From assembly GCF_029607905.1 (NCBI RefSeq), contig NZ_JAPHEH010000001.1, positions 525,530 through 589,529 on the forward strand: 64,000 bases of DNA, in the 5' to 3' direction. Origin of the DNA: Thiovibrio frasassiensis. Its GTDB lineage: Bacteria; Desulfobacterota; Desulfobulbia; Desulfobulbales; Desulfurivibrionaceae. How positions within the stretch are numbered: the stretch's first letter is position 1; the number at the start of each line of letters is the position of its first letter. The notes under the pieces were generated by a model. It worked only from the letters and a program-made list of their open reading frames with translations, was not told the DNA's origin and searched no databases. This document shows, one piece after another, positions 50,988-64,000 of the stretch. A program made the position numbers and the translations under genes.

Positions 50988-52805
50988 TCATACCCCGTTT
51001 TCCGTTCTCGCCCCTGAGCCGGCACTGAAAATAGTCAGCAGCCTCCGATACGGTCCATTGGCCACGGCCAGCTCCGCATGACTCCCCTGCTCGATAATCT
51101 TGCCCCCAGCCATAACCAGAATATGATCGGCCCTGCGGATGGTGGAAAGCCTATGGGCGATGACGATGTTGGTCCGCCCGGCAAAGGTTGCCTCAATGGC
51201 GCGTTCGGTGAGCATCTCGCTTTCCGGGTCCACGCTGGCGGTGGCCTCGTCCAGCACCAGAATGCGCGGTTCCCTGGCGAGAATCCTGGCAAAGGCCAGC
51301 AATTGGCGCTGCCCGGCGGAGAAGTCGGCCCCACCCTCGCCCACTCTGGTGGCAAGCCCCTCGGGCAACTGGCGGACAAAGCGGGCCAGTTGCGCTTTTT
51401 CGAGGATCTGCCACAACGCCGCGTCGCTTTTTTCTCCATCGAGCAGGATATTCTCCCGGATGGTCCCCGGCATGATCAGCACATCCTGCATCACCAGCCC
51501 CACCTGGCTTCGCAACCAGTTCGGATCGAGATCGCGCAGATCGACGCCGTCCAGGAGAATCTCGCCCGCATCCGGATCGTAGAACCGTTCCAACAGGCTG
51601 ATGATCGTGGTCTTGCCGCTGCCGGTGGCGCCGACGATGGCCAGGGTCTGGCCGGGTGGAATTTTTAAGGAGAAACGGTCCAGCACCGGATGCTCGGGCT
51701 CGTAACCGAAACGCACCTCCTTAAACTCGATCTCGCCCTTACCCGAGGCAGGCCGCAAGGGCTTAGCTGCCAAGGGCAGGGTCTCACGGGAGTCGAGGAG
51801 CTGAAAGATCCGTTCCGCCGAGGCCAGGGCCGACTGGACGATGGAATACTTCTGGGAAAGCTCGCGCATGGGCTGAAAAAAGAGGCGCATATAGGAAAGA
51901 AAGGCCACCAGCATGCCGATGGTCATCTTTCCTCCCATGACCTGGCTGCCGCCGTACCAGAGGATGGTGCCGATGCTCAGGGCACTCATCAATTCGGTAA
52001 GGGGCATGAACACGGCAAACACCCGGATCTGATAGAGGGCCTTCGCAAAAAAGACCTGGTTCAACTGGGAAAATTGCCCCTGGCTGGATTCCTCCCGCCG
52101 GAACAATTGAATAAGCGCCACGCCGGAGAGGGATTCCTGCAAGAAGGAGTTAATCTTGGCCAGATGGGTGCGGATCTGCCGGAAGGCGTCGCGGGCCAAA
52201 CGGCTGAACCAGAGGGTATTGCCCACCATCAGCGGGAGGAGCAGGCAGATGGCCAGGGCCAGGTGCCAGTTCATCCAAAACAAAACCCCCAGGATGCCCA
52301 AGAGCTTGATCCCGTCGTTGAACAGGGTGACGATGACCGAGGTGAACATCTCGTGCATGTTCTGGATATCGTTGGTCAGCCGGGTTACCAGGCGGCCGGC
52401 CGGGTTGCGGTGAAAAAATTTCAGGTCCAGGCGGAGGAGATGGACAAACATCATCTGCCGGGTCCGGTGCATAATCCTCTGCCCGGTCCATTCCAGGATC
52501 AGGACCTGGACAAAATTGCCGAGAAACTCAAAGACCATGAGAGCGCAAAAGGCCAGGGCCAGGTGCTTGAGCCCCGCAAGACGCGTGGCCGGGGCTGGTC
52601 CTGTATTGAGGATGAAATCATCCACGGCCAAGCGGATCAGATAGGGCAGGGAAAGGCCGCAGCCCACCACGACCAGGGAAAGCAGCACGGCCAACAAGGC
52701 CCCAAGCCAGTAAGGCCTGCCGAGAAAGACGATCCGCCGCCAGAGACTGAGATCGGTGAACTTGCCCAGCTGATCTTCTTCGAAATATCCGTAATTATCC
52801 CGCAA
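50988..52805 (-). CDS. ABC exporter half with active ATP site
   Basis: 605-aa type IV ABC exporter subunit. Six membrane helices (about residues 28-310), then an ATPase domain with Walker A GATGSGKTT, Walker B ILVLDEATASVD (catalytic Glu present) and H-loop VIAHR. The signature is divergent: FSAGQ instead of LSGGQ. It starts two bases after the stop of the other exporter gene, so both form a heterodimer. See the finding on asymmetry. Confidence 0.92.
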   Translation of the reverse strand: MRDNYGYFEEDQLGKFTDLSLWRRIVFLGRPYWLGALLAVLLSLVVVGCGLSLPYLIRLAVDDFILNTGPAPATRLAGLKHLALAFCALMVFEFLGNFVQVLILEWTGQRIMHRTRQMMFVHLLRLDLKFFHRNPAGRLVTRLTNDIQNMHEMFTSVIVTLFNDGIKLLGILGVLFWMNWHLALAICLLLPLMVGNTLWFSRLARDAFRQIRTHLAKINSFLQESLSGVALIQLFRREESSQGQFSQLNQVFFAKALYQIRVFAVFMPLTELMSALSIGTILWYGGSQVMGGKMTIGMLVAFLSYMRLFFQPMRELSQKYSIVQSALASAERIFQLLDSRETLPLAAKPLRPASGKGEIEFKEVRFGYEPEHPVLDRFSLKIPPGQTLAIVGATGSGKTTIISLLERFYDPDAGEILLDGVDLRDLDPNWLRSQVGLVMQDVLIMPGTIRENILLDGEKSDAALWQILEKAQLARFVRQLPEGLATRVGEGGADFSAGQRQLLAFARILAREPRILVLDEATASVDPESEMLTERAIEATFAGRTNIVIAHRLSTIRRADHILVMAGGKIIEQGSHAELAVANGPYRRLLTIFSAGSGARTENGV

Positions 52806-52807
52806 AG

Positions 52808-54594
<1,787 letters not shown>

Positions 54595-54598
<4 letters not shown>

Positions 54599-56712
54599 TT
54601 GCTCCCCATCCTCCACACCCCGTCCCAGGCAAGGGGCGGATTATCCAGCAGTTCTCGGCAGCGGGCGGCATAGCGGGCGGACACACCATCGTCTGCCGCA
54701 AGCTCCTGAAACGCTGCCCGGGCTTCGGAGATTTCGCCCCGATAGTACCGGGCCAGGGCTGCAGCAAACCGGCTGATCCGTTCAGCCTTCCCTGCATCCT
54801 GCAAAGCAAGGGGTTCAAACACCGTAATGGGCTCCTTCCTGCCCACCACCCCGACCCGTCCGATCTCCCGGACCTGCAGCTCGCCGGGCAACTGGTTCCG
54901 GCACGCCTCGGAGATGAGAATCTCGGTACCGAACTCCTTGTTCACCCCCTCCAGGCGGGCCGCGACATTGGCGCTGTCCCCCAGGATGGAGTAATCGAAG
55001 CGCTGGCTCGAACCGAGGTTTCCCACCACCACCGAGCCGGTGTTGATCCCGATCCGCATGAAGAGGTCGCAGCCGAAGCGCGCCTTGAAATCGGGGCGCA
55101 ACCCGGCCAGCCGCTCCTGGCAGTGCAGAGCACTCCGCACCGCACGCGCGGCATGATCATTTTGCGTAAGCGGCGCGTTCCAGAAGGCGATGATGGCATC
55201 CCCCTCATACTTGTCGATGGTCCCGCCCGATGCCAAAATGATATCGGTCATGGCGGAGAGATACTCGTTGAGCAAGAGGGTGAGCCGCTCCGGATCCAGT
55301 CGCTCCGACATGGTGGTGAAGCCGGCGAGATCCGAAAAGAAGATGGAGAGCTCCCGCTTCTCGCCGCCCAGCCGCAGCAGCGCTGGGTTGCTCACCAGTT
55401 GCTCGATCACGGTGGGATGAAGATACTGGCTGAAAGCCCGCTTGATATAGCGTTTCTTCCGCCCCTCGGTGGCGAGATTAAAAACCACCCCGCTGATCAG
55501 GGCAAGCAAGACCGCCGTGGTCTGAACAGCAACGGGCAACCAAACCCCTAAGCCATAGGCAATAAACCCAGAGAGCAAAGGCAGAGGCAGAAAAATGACA
55601 AAAGCCAGGGATGATTGCCAGGCATTGCGGCAGAAGAGGATGGAGAGCGAGGCCAGCACCCCGAAAAACAGGGTCAGGGATGCAGCCAGCCACACCGGAC
55701 TGTCGCGGAGAAAATCCTGGGAGAGGAGATTGTCCAGCATGGTGGCGTGGATCTCCACCCCCGGATAGACCCCATCGGTGGGAGTGGCCCGGAGGTCGTA
55801 GAGTCCCGGGGCGGTCATGCCAAAAAAGACGTAGGCGTCCTTGAAGTCGGCCGGATCGACAACCGGGGCTTCCCCGGCCTCGAGCTGCAGCTCCGACTGC
55901 ACCACGGCGGCCAGGGAGATGGTTTTGATGGTGCCGGATGGCCCCCGAAAATTGAGAATGGAGTGTCCGGTCGCATCAATGGGTACCGCAAGTTCCCCAA
56001 CCTGCAGCCGATTCTTTCCAAGCGCCAGCTCCACCGGCCCCAGAGTCCCGGCAAGATAGGTGGCCAAGGCCAGGGAAGGCACGGGATGGCCGGCAAGGGG
56101 GATAAAGAGGGGGACTCGGCGGAAGACCCCATCGGGGTCGGGACGATTGCTGATATTCGCTAGCAGGGCCGCGTTGTCACCCAGTTCAGGCACCGGCATG
56201 GTCACCGCCCGCGCCCCCCCTGCCCCCTGGCGCCCGGCGAGCCACTGGGAGAATCCGGAGATGGTCAGAAGCGACGGGCGAGCAGCATGTGCCGTCTGCC
56301 CCTCCCCGGCAGGGGCGAAGGTGTAGCTCAGCACCACCGGCCCGTTCTCCTGCATGGCCTGCCCCAGCATCTGGTCATCCCCAACGCCATAGAGGGAAGG
56401 TTCGCTGAAGAGCAGATCGAAGGCCACCGCCCTGACTCCGGCGCGTTTGCAAAAGGCGAGGAGGGTTGCGTAGGCCTGCCTGGGCCACGGCCAAGAGAGG
56501 CCATTTTCCTTGCGCCCCCAATCAAGACTTTTCTGATCGAGGGCAATGATCCGCAGCTGGCTGGTGGCCGGAGTCGGCCGGGCAAAATAGGCGACCCGCC
56601 ACTGCCAGGTCGCACGCTCAAAACCGACCAGCACCCCCTCTTGCCAGAGGAGCAGAGCAAGAACGCAGGCAATCAAGCCGAGACCAAGCCCGACGAATCC
56701 CTTTCTGGCCAC
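54595..56712 (-). CDS. CHASE2-domain class III adenylate/guanylate cyclase
   Basis: 705-aa membrane protein. N-terminal signal-anchor, a periplasmic CHASE2 sensor about residues 30-330 (AFDLLFSEPSLYG, ATPTDGVYPGVEIHATMLDN), three hydrophobic segments about residues 335-415, then a catalytic domain about residues 445-620 with both metal-binding Asp in FFSDLAGFTTMSERL and KYEGDAIIAFWNAP, and FDYSILGDSANVAARLE. It should make cAMP (or cGMP) in response to an outside signal. Coupled on both sides: M48 gene two bases before, ABC gene overlapping after. Confidence 0.93.
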
Positions 56713-56714
56713 GA

Positions 56715-57635
56715 TCAGATGCTACCGAAAATGCTCTTGAACCGCTGCTGCCGCTGCGGTTTTCCAGGCGGCACCGTGGCCTCGCCAAGCTGGGGCTCAA
56801 GTTCGGCGATCCGTTCTGCCGGGTCGGGATGGGTTTTGGCGAAATCCAACCCCTGCGGATTCAAACGCAGCTTCATCTCACGCAACAGGGTCACCAGAGA
56901 GTGCTGGTCATAACCGGCCCGGCCAAGAATCACCAGGGCCACGGCATCCGCCTCCCGCTCAAAGGCGCGGGAATAGCCGCTGTTGACCAGGGTGGCGGTG
57001 ACATCGTGGATGGAATCCTCAAAAAGCGCGGTGAGCTGGGACAGTTCCGGCCCCCCGGCCTGCTTGGCCCCTTCCGTGGCCATGATGGAAAAGGCCGTGG
57101 TCAGTCGGCTGGTCTTGATGGCCTGCAAGCCATGCTTCAACTGCACGTGCGCGATCTCATGGGCCAGCACCGCGGCCAGGGTATCCTCGTCCTGACAACA
57201 GCGGAGCATGCCCCGACTGATAAAAATCAAGCCGCCCGGCGCGGCAAAGGCGTTGATCCCCTCATCCTCCAGAAGGACAAAATGATAGCCGCCGTAGGTT
57301 TCCGGCATGTCGGAGACAGCGGCCAGGGAATCACCGACCAGGTTGAGGTACTGCACGGAGTTGGCTTCGGTGCGGGGCTGGTATCTGCCCAGCAGGGTGG
57401 CGCCCACCGCTCTGCCCACATAGTATTCCTGCTCCGGGGTGATATCGGTGAAGGCCTTGCCCATGGCCTGGGCACTTTTCTTGATCGCCCCCACCTGGGA
57501 CTCGCTGAGCCGGAAATTGCCCACCTGGATGGCGCCGAGGTTATCAAAAACCCCGCTGGTTTCACAGCCGCTGGTCAGGACAAGGCAGCAGAGCGCAAAA
57601 AAAACGACAAACACAGAGGGGCGTTTATTTTCCAT
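56715..57635 (-). CDS. M48-family peptidase lipoprotein
   Basis: 306-aa lipoprotein with lipobox LTSGC (Cys about residue 25). The catalytic site is in VLAHEIAHVQLKHGLQA and the third zinc ligand in SRAFEREADAVALVIL; this is an M48 zinc peptidase of the BepA/LoiP type working on outer-membrane proteins. A predicted helix-rich tail follows. ATG 57635 follows GGAGGTGG. Its 5' end overlaps the SH3-domain gene by 11 bases. Confidence 0.9.
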   Translation of the reverse strand: MENKRPSVFVVFFALCCLVLTSGCETSGVFDNLGAIQVGNFRLSESQVGAIKKSAQAMGKAFTDITPEQEYYVGRAVGATLLGRYQPRTEANSVQYLNLVGDSLAAVSDMPETYGGYHFVLLEDEGINAFAAPGGLIFISRGMLRCCQDEDTLAAVLAHEIAHVQLKHGLQAIKTSRLTTAFSIMATEGAKQAGGPELSQLTALFEDSIHDVTATLVNSGYSRAFEREADAVALVILGRAGYDQHSLVTLLREMKLRLNPQGLDFAKTHPDPAERIAELEPQLGEATVPPGKPQRQQRFKSIFGSI

Positions 57636-58125
57636 GAGCACCACCTCCCCCAAGGGCCTGCAAGCCGCCCTTGGCAAGGAATTCCCGCATGGCCGCCGGA
57701 GTCACCTGAATCCGCTCCATCCAGTCCACCGCCGCATAGTTGAGATCCTTCTGCCGAGCCTTGTACTCGGCTTCCACCTGGGCATTGAAGCCCTTGCCGC
57801 CCAAAGCCAGCTCATCCTCAGAGGCTCCGGCCCCCACCCGTTCCCCGGGTTTCAAGACAATGGCCTTGGCAATGAGGCTGCCGCTGTGCATCCACCCTTC
57901 CCGCCCCCGGTGCTGCTCCCGCACCTTGAGCCAAAGCCCCTGTTCCTCGAGGACATCAACCCGTTCCCCATACCCCAAGGTGGCGATGATCTTCCCGAAC
58001 GGCATCGGGGAAATCCTCACAGCCCCCTTTTGCACGGCGACGCTTCTCCACCCCTGGGTAGCCAGAGCGGGCACGGCCGCGAGGGCAAAAACCAGGAACA
58101 ACAGTATCTGTTTCCGCATTCCCAT
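57625..58125 (-). CDS. SH3-domain exported protein
   Basis: 166-aa protein. Signal peptide of about 22 residues (LFLVFALAAVPALA), then a bacterial SH3 domain about residues 30-85 (VRISPMPFGKIIATLGYGERVDVLE and EGWMHSGSL), and a C-terminal helical part. SH3b domains bind peptidoglycan or proteins. It leads the SH3-M48-cyclase-ABC-ABC run, each gene overlapping or nearly touching the next. Confidence 0.85.
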   Translation of the reverse strand: MGMRKQILLFLVFALAAVPALATQGWRSVAVQKGAVRISPMPFGKIIATLGYGERVDVLEEQGLWLKVREQHRGREGWMHSGSLIAKAIVLKPGERVGAGASEDELALGGKGFNAQVEAEYKARQKDLNYAAVDWMERIQVTPAAMREFLAKGGLQALGGGGAHGK

Positions 58126-58552
58126 GATAATTTTCCTGAAAAATTATTCCTGCGTTGAACAACGGCCAAACCAGTATCATACTAGCACAGGAGATTTGCC
58201 GAAACAATGCGATGGACCTCCATTTTTCCACCTTTTCTTCCCGCACCATTGAGAGAAATACATCCCCCCCATGGCCTTTTTTTTATTTCGCCAGCAAAGC
58301 ACTTGCAATCCCCCAAGTGTTTCCCTAAAATTTTATATTGATTGAGGCAACTTGTTGGTCCTGGAGCAGAGGTCATTGCCCTGGGGCAAAACAAGGAAAA
58401 TTCCTTTATCCCCCTCGTTTACCAAAATATCTGGCCCGTTGCAGAAGCTGGGCATAATCTTCACCGCCACAAAACATGAGCATCATCTCTACATTGTGTC
58501 AATTTTCTGCACTATGCCCGGCAAAATCTTCAGTTTTTTATTAAAATTTCAT

Positions 58553-58581
58553 TTGGAAAATAGTTACAATTACTATATAAA
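58553..58581 (+). promoter_or_regulatory. Candidate sigma-70 promoter of chemoreceptor gene
   Basis: TTGGAA (58553-58558), 17-base spacer, TATAAA (58576-58581), in an AT-rich 540-base gap that otherwise holds no gene. The transcript would carry a leader of about 85 bases. Confidence 0.6.
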
Positions 58582-58673
58582 GGGCGGATTAAACGCATTC
58601 ACACCCACCCTGCAATTCGCTTCCCCGACAATCAAGCCATCTGTGTGTTGGCAAAACATCCTGGAGCAATCCT

Positions 58674-60278
58674 ATGAATTTTGCAAAAGCCTCTCTGGCA
58701 AAAAAACTGGTGGCAGGCTTCGGCTTCCTCGTAGTTCTTTCCACCATCGGCACCAGCTTTGCCGTTTTCAAATCCTCACAGATGGTGACCTCGGTCAAGG
58801 ATCTGGAAAATACCCACCTGCCCCTTGCCTATATCGGCGGAGAACTGGCCCTCCTGGTGAGCCACCAGCAACTCGCGGCCGCAACCTTTGTAATCCACAA
58901 GGATTCCGTATACCGGGAACGGTTCGACAGCCTGGACAAGCAGGCGGATGAAACCTTTGCCCGGGCCCGGGCAACCATCCAGGCCGATGAGGAGCTGGTG
59001 CAGGCGGGCTGGCTTGAAAAAATCGAGGCGATCATCCAACTGCACGACAAGCTTGCCCCTGCCGGACGAGAGCTCATAACTGCTGCGCAAGCGGACAACC
59101 TTGCCCTGGTAACGACAGCGGCTGTTACTCAGGAGACGGTGGCCGACGAGATCCGTGCGGCCATCAACGAATTTGGCAAAATCAATACCGCGGAAGGGGA
59201 ACATGTCGCCAACAATGCTCTCACGGAAGGCACGGACCTGCAACGCCTGATCATCCTCATCGCAGTTGGCATTTTTATCGGCGGCTGCGCCCTGGCCTTT
59301 GTCATTACCCGTGGCATCACCGTCCCCCTCAAAAAGGCAATCAGCGGCTTGACCTCCGGCGCAGACCAAATATCCGCTGCGGCCGGCGAGGTTGCCGGTG
59401 CCGGCCAGCAACTGGCCGAAGGCGCCACAGAGCAGGCCGCGGCCCTTGAAGAAACCTCTGCCTCCATGGAAGAGATTGCCTCCATGACCCGACACAGTGC
59501 GGACAACGCGCAACAAGCCAATGGGGTCATGGCGAACGTCAACAAAGTGGCCAATCAGGCTGCGGTCTCCATGCAGCAACTCACCGTAGCCATGGGCGAA
59601 ATCAACACGGCCAGCGAAAAGACCTCGAAAATCATTAAAACCATCGATGAAATCGCTTTCCAGACCAATCTGCTGGCCCTGAACGCCGCAGTGGAAGCAG
59701 CCCGGGCCGGCGAGGCCGGTGCAGGCTTTGCCGTGGTGGCCAACGAGGTCCGCAGCTTGGCGATGCGGGCAGCGGATGCGGCCCGGGAAACCGCCAACCT
59801 GATCGAACAAACGGTGAGCAAGGTTCAAGAAGGCACAGTGCTGGTCGGCAAGACCAACGAGGAGTTTAACCAGGTTTCCGCCGGCACCGGCAAGGTCTCG
59901 CTGCTGATCACCGAGATTTCCACCGCCGCAAAAGAGCAGACCGATGGCGTGGGCCAGGTCAACACCGCCCTGCAGGAAATGGATAAGGTGGTGCAAAGCA
60001 ATGCCGCCACCGCCGAGGAATCGGCCGCCGCCTCGGAAGAACTCTTTGCCGAAAGCAACACCCTGCTCGGCTATGTTCGTGAGCTTGAGGCCATGATCAG
60101 CGGCGACAGTGTAAGCGCCCCATCCCTGAAACGACCTCCTTCTTCCGGCAGAAAAACAGGGGGAACTCGGCCACTGCTGCCGCAAAAAAAGCAACCGCCC
60201 CGTGCCATCTCCCAGCAAAGGCAGAATACGGGCAAAGAGGTGATCCCCTTTGACGACGAGGAATTTGAAAATTTTTAA
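58674..60278 (+). CDS. Methyl-accepting chemotaxis protein
   Basis: 534-aa transmembrane chemoreceptor. Membrane segments about residues 13-33 and 187-210 flank a periplasmic four-helix-type sensor. Then a HAMP-like region and the signalling domain with the hairpin-tip motif IDEIAFQTNLLALNAAVEAA and ARAGEAGAGFAVVANEVR. The C-terminus ends DDEEFENF, like a CheR-tethering tail. ATG 58674 follows CTGGAGC. Stimulus unknown. Confidence 0.95.
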   Translation: MNFAKASLAKKLVAGFGFLVVLSTIGTSFAVFKSSQMVTSVKDLENTHLPLAYIGGELALLVSHQQLAAATFVIHKDSVYRERFDSLDKQADETFARARATIQADEELVQAGWLEKIEAIIQLHDKLAPAGRELITAAQADNLALVTTAAVTQETVADEIRAAINEFGKINTAEGEHVANNALTEGTDLQRLIILIAVGIFIGGCALAFVITRGITVPLKKAISGLTSGADQISAAAGEVAGAGQQLAEGATEQAAALEETSASMEEIASMTRHSADNAQQANGVMANVNKVANQAAVSMQQLTVAMGEINTASEKTSKIIKTIDEIAFQTNLLALNAAVEAARAGEAGAGFAVVANEVRSLAMRAADAARETANLIEQTVSKVQEGTVLVGKTNEEFNQVSAGTGKVSLLITEISTAAKEQTDGVGQVNTALQEMDKVVQSNAATAEESAAASEELFAESNTLLGYVRELEAMISGDSVSAPSLKRPPSSGRKTGGTRPLLPQKKQPPRAISQQRQNTGKEVIPFDDEEFENF

Positions 60279-60320
60279 GCGCGGATAAAAAGACAGGCGG
60301 GATACGCCCCTGCGAAAACC

Positions 60321-60360
60321 AAAAAAGCCATCGGCAGCACACTTGCCCGATGGCTTTTTT
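60321..60360. terminator. Bidirectional intrinsic terminator
   Basis: AAAAAAGCCATCGG (60321-60334) with CCGATGGC (60347-60354) and T run to 60360. A-run on the left and T-run on the right, so it ends both the chemoreceptor and PpnP transcripts. Confidence 0.9.
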
Positions 60361-60372
60361 GATTGATACTCC

Positions 60373-60687
60373 CTACTTCAGAAATGAACAGCAATAATCG
60401 GTGAGGCTCCTGATCTTCAGAGAGAACTTGGAGTGGGCCGGCACCTCGAAGGACTCGCCGCCATGGATTGTTTTCCAGCCGGCAGCCCCGGGGAGGAGAA
60501 CTTCCAATTCTCCGGCCATGATCTCCATGATCTCCTTGTCCGCCGTGTTGAACTCGTACTCTCCGGGCAGCATGATGCCCAGGGTTTTCTGGGAGCCATC
60601 TGCAAACTCCACTGTCCGGCTGGTGACCTTGCCGTCAAAGTAGACATTGGCTTTTTTTACGATGGTGACATTCTTGAATTCAGGCAT
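60373..60687 (-). CDS. ppnP: Pyrimidine/purine nucleoside phosphorylase PpnP
   Basis: 104-aa cupin-like enzyme (DUF1255). [25 protein letters not shown] and [10 protein letters not shown]...LEVLLPG match E. coli PpnP, which cleaves several nucleosides with phosphate. Length 104 aa is near the E. coli 94. ATG 60687 follows AGAGAGG. It stands alone between two terminators. Confidence 0.93.
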   Translation of the reverse strand: MPEFKNVTIVKKANVYFDGKVTSRTVEFADGSQKTLGIMLPGEYEFNTADKEIMEIMAGELEVLLPGAAGWKTIHGGESFEVPAHSKFSLKIRSLTDYCCSFLK

Positions 60688-60836
60688 GGGGGTTGTCCTC
60701 TCTCTATATTATCAATAAAAAATTCCCGCCCGGCTGCAAACGGAAAAACGTGCTGTCCGTACCGACCTCCTAGATTCTTTATAACCGGCTCGGACAAATT
60801 GCAAGATTTTGTTGCCCGCCTTTTTCCCCTGCCCAC

Positions 60837-60869
60837 AAAAAGAAAGGGCCACCCTCGGGCAGCCCTTTT
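60837..60869 (-). terminator. Terminator after DUF1566 gene
   Basis: Minus strand AAAGGGC...GCCCTTT (60862-60868 with 60843-60849), with an inner GCCC/GGGT pairing, then C and five T. Ends the gene at 60893. Confidence 0.8.
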
Positions 60870-60892
60870 GTTGTGCACTTATTTTTTCCGGA

Positions 60893-61831
60893 TCACATGG
60901 TGCGGCACACCCTGCCAAACCCGCCCGGAATGGAGCCGGAAGCCCAGAAAGCCGTGCCCTGCTTGAAATCTATAAACCAGTAGCCGCCGGGTTTGCGCTG
61001 ATCGGCCAAAAAGATAAAGGGCTGCTCCTTGGAAAAACAAGGGTGCAGATGGACCCCCTTTGCATTCACCTGTGGCACCAGCAAAGAGAAGCCCTCCTCC
61101 ATGGTGGGAAGCCGCCAGTCGGAAAAGCCGGCAAAGCGCTGCGCATTCAGCTCCTCCACATATTTCTGTACGGTGCGGATGGTGGTAAGATCACAGCCGC
61201 CCCGTTGCCACATGAGCCCGGTGGCCAGATCGGTCACGGTCAACCCGTTGCCGTTGTCCACCAGCACGTTGCGGAAATTACCCTGGGGATTATGGCGGCT
61301 ATCATAACCGCCAATCTTGGCGGCAAGAGCGGTCACCTCCGATGCGTTGAGCACCGTCCCGGTCGCCCGCAGGCTGACCTTCTCCGCAGCGGAAAGTGGC
61401 TTGACCTTCTTCGGCAGCCCGGTCTCCATCTCCTCTTGGGGCACAGAGTTGTCCACCAGCGCAATCCGGGAGAAATCCTCGCTCTCGATGATTCTTTCCA
61501 GCAGCCATTGCTTGATCCCCGCATCGATGGCGTAACTCTGGTCGCGCATATCCTTGCCCTGTTTGGCCACGCATTTTTTCAGCATCTCCTGCGGACAGTC
61601 GATGTGGGCAAGAACTTTGGCATGCTTCACGCCCCGCTCCATCAGACAGAGTTTGGCCGGCGAACTCCAGTTATCGATATAAAAATAATAGTGGAGCTCC
61701 GAATTACTGCGGATCCGCTGCTGGTCCTTGCCGCCCCAGCTTTCAAACATGGCAAAGGTATCCGAGGGGGTAAGATCCCAGTCAATCGACACAGGTTGAT
61801 CGCCCATACCCAACTTTTCCGCTAATCCCAT
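60893..61831 (-). CDS. DUF1566 (Lcl C-terminal) domain protein
   Basis: 312-aa protein without signal peptide. The N-terminal half (about residues 1-140) is hydrophilic and unassigned. The C-terminal part has DUF1566 motifs: GLTVTDLATGLMWQRGG, WRLPTMEE and FWASGSIPG, as in collagen-like or fimbrial adhesin-type proteins. Function unknown. ATG 61831 follows GAGGAGGTG; an in-frame ATG at 61858 is less likely. Confidence 0.8.
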   Translation of the reverse strand: MGLAEKLGMGDQPVSIDWDLTPSDTFAMFESWGGKDQQRIRSNSELHYYFYIDNWSSPAKLCLMERGVKHAKVLAHIDCPQEMLKKCVAKQGKDMRDQSYAIDAGIKQWLLERIIESEDFSRIALVDNSVPQEEMETGLPKKVKPLSAAEKVSLRATGTVLNASEVTALAAKIGGYDSRHNPQGNFRNVLVDNGNGLTVTDLATGLMWQRGGCDLTTIRTVQKYVEELNAQRFAGFSDWRLPTMEEGFSLLVPQVNAKGVHLHPCFSKEQPFIFLADQRKPGGYWFIDFKQGTAFWASGSIPGGFGRVCRTM

Positions 61832-61958
61832 GGCACACCTCCTCAGTTTTGTTGTCATCTTTTACCCGGAAACGATATAATGAAAAAGCCACCTTATAAA
61901 ATTAGTAATTATTATCAATAATAGTTCCTGTTTTCATTCCCGGCAAGAGGAAAATGGT

Positions 61959-64000
<2,042 letters not shown>

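Overview
This window reads as a stretch of chromosome from an anaerobic, sulfur- or metal-respiring deltaproteobacterium of the Desulfobulbales type (inference). Support: GC-rich coding sequence, a periplasmic tetraheme cytochrome c3, a c-di-GMP-I riboswitch, many conserved orphan cysteine-motif proteins typical of that group, and above all a selenocysteine-dependent peptide locus of the SbtA/SbtM type. I saw no rRNA, tRNA, CRISPR array, intact transposon or prophage. Both ends cut genes: an HrpB helicase on the left and a GlgX-type debranching enzyme on the right.

Layout. 1-5 kb: HrpB, two aldolase-family enzymes, a small lipoprotein, a macro-domain deacetylase, an S4 protein and a cupin. 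5-7 kb: a bactofilin next to an M23 endopeptidase. 7-10.3 kb: Smr protein, HtpX, HAD phosphatase and a GemA-like (DUF1018) gene in a tight run. 10-18 kb: DoxX, pentapeptide lipoprotein, EptA-like phosphoethanolamine transferase, NlpC/P60-SPOR lipoprotein with a WYL regulator, and an HD-GYP protein. 18-27 kb: PilZ protein, a cupin/NahK-like kinase/DOMON set, a Ser/Thr kinase with a cyclic-nucleotide domain, an AT-richer DUF2971 gene flanked by REP-like sequence, an RlmL-like methylase and a large unknown protein. 27-38 kb: MsrAB, TruA, an MFS permease, a SulP transporter, a U32 peptidase, cytochrome c3 and a zinc-ribbon rhomboid.

38-44 kb is the most interesting part. On the minus strand lie a radical SAM maturase (SbtM type), an endonuclease/exonuclease/phosphatase-family protein and a short precursor whose frame is interrupted by two in-frame UGA codons, each in an S-G-UGA-(G/S)-G context and each followed at the right distance by a small hairpin with GU in its loop. 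I read this as a 91-residue peptide with two selenocysteines and no cysteine. A SagB/ThcOx azoline-dehydrogenase-type gene lies 1.3 kb away, with an orphan c-di-GMP-I riboswitch between.

44-64 kb: GGDEF protein, hydrolase, ferredoxin-nitroreductase, YchJ-like protein and an FAD oxidoreductase. A five-gene minus-strand run follows (SH3 protein, M48 lipoprotein, CHASE2 adenylate cyclase, and two halves of an asymmetric ABC exporter). The window ends with a chemoreceptor, PpnP, a DUF1566 protein and GlgX.

Signalling themes: c-di-GMP (riboswitch, GGDEF, HD-GYP, PilZ) and cyclic nucleotides (class III cyclase and a kinase with a cNMP-binding domain) are both represented. Two copies of a 44-base hairpin repeat, each inside a larger stem of different sequence, lie at about 27.6 and 33.6 kb.
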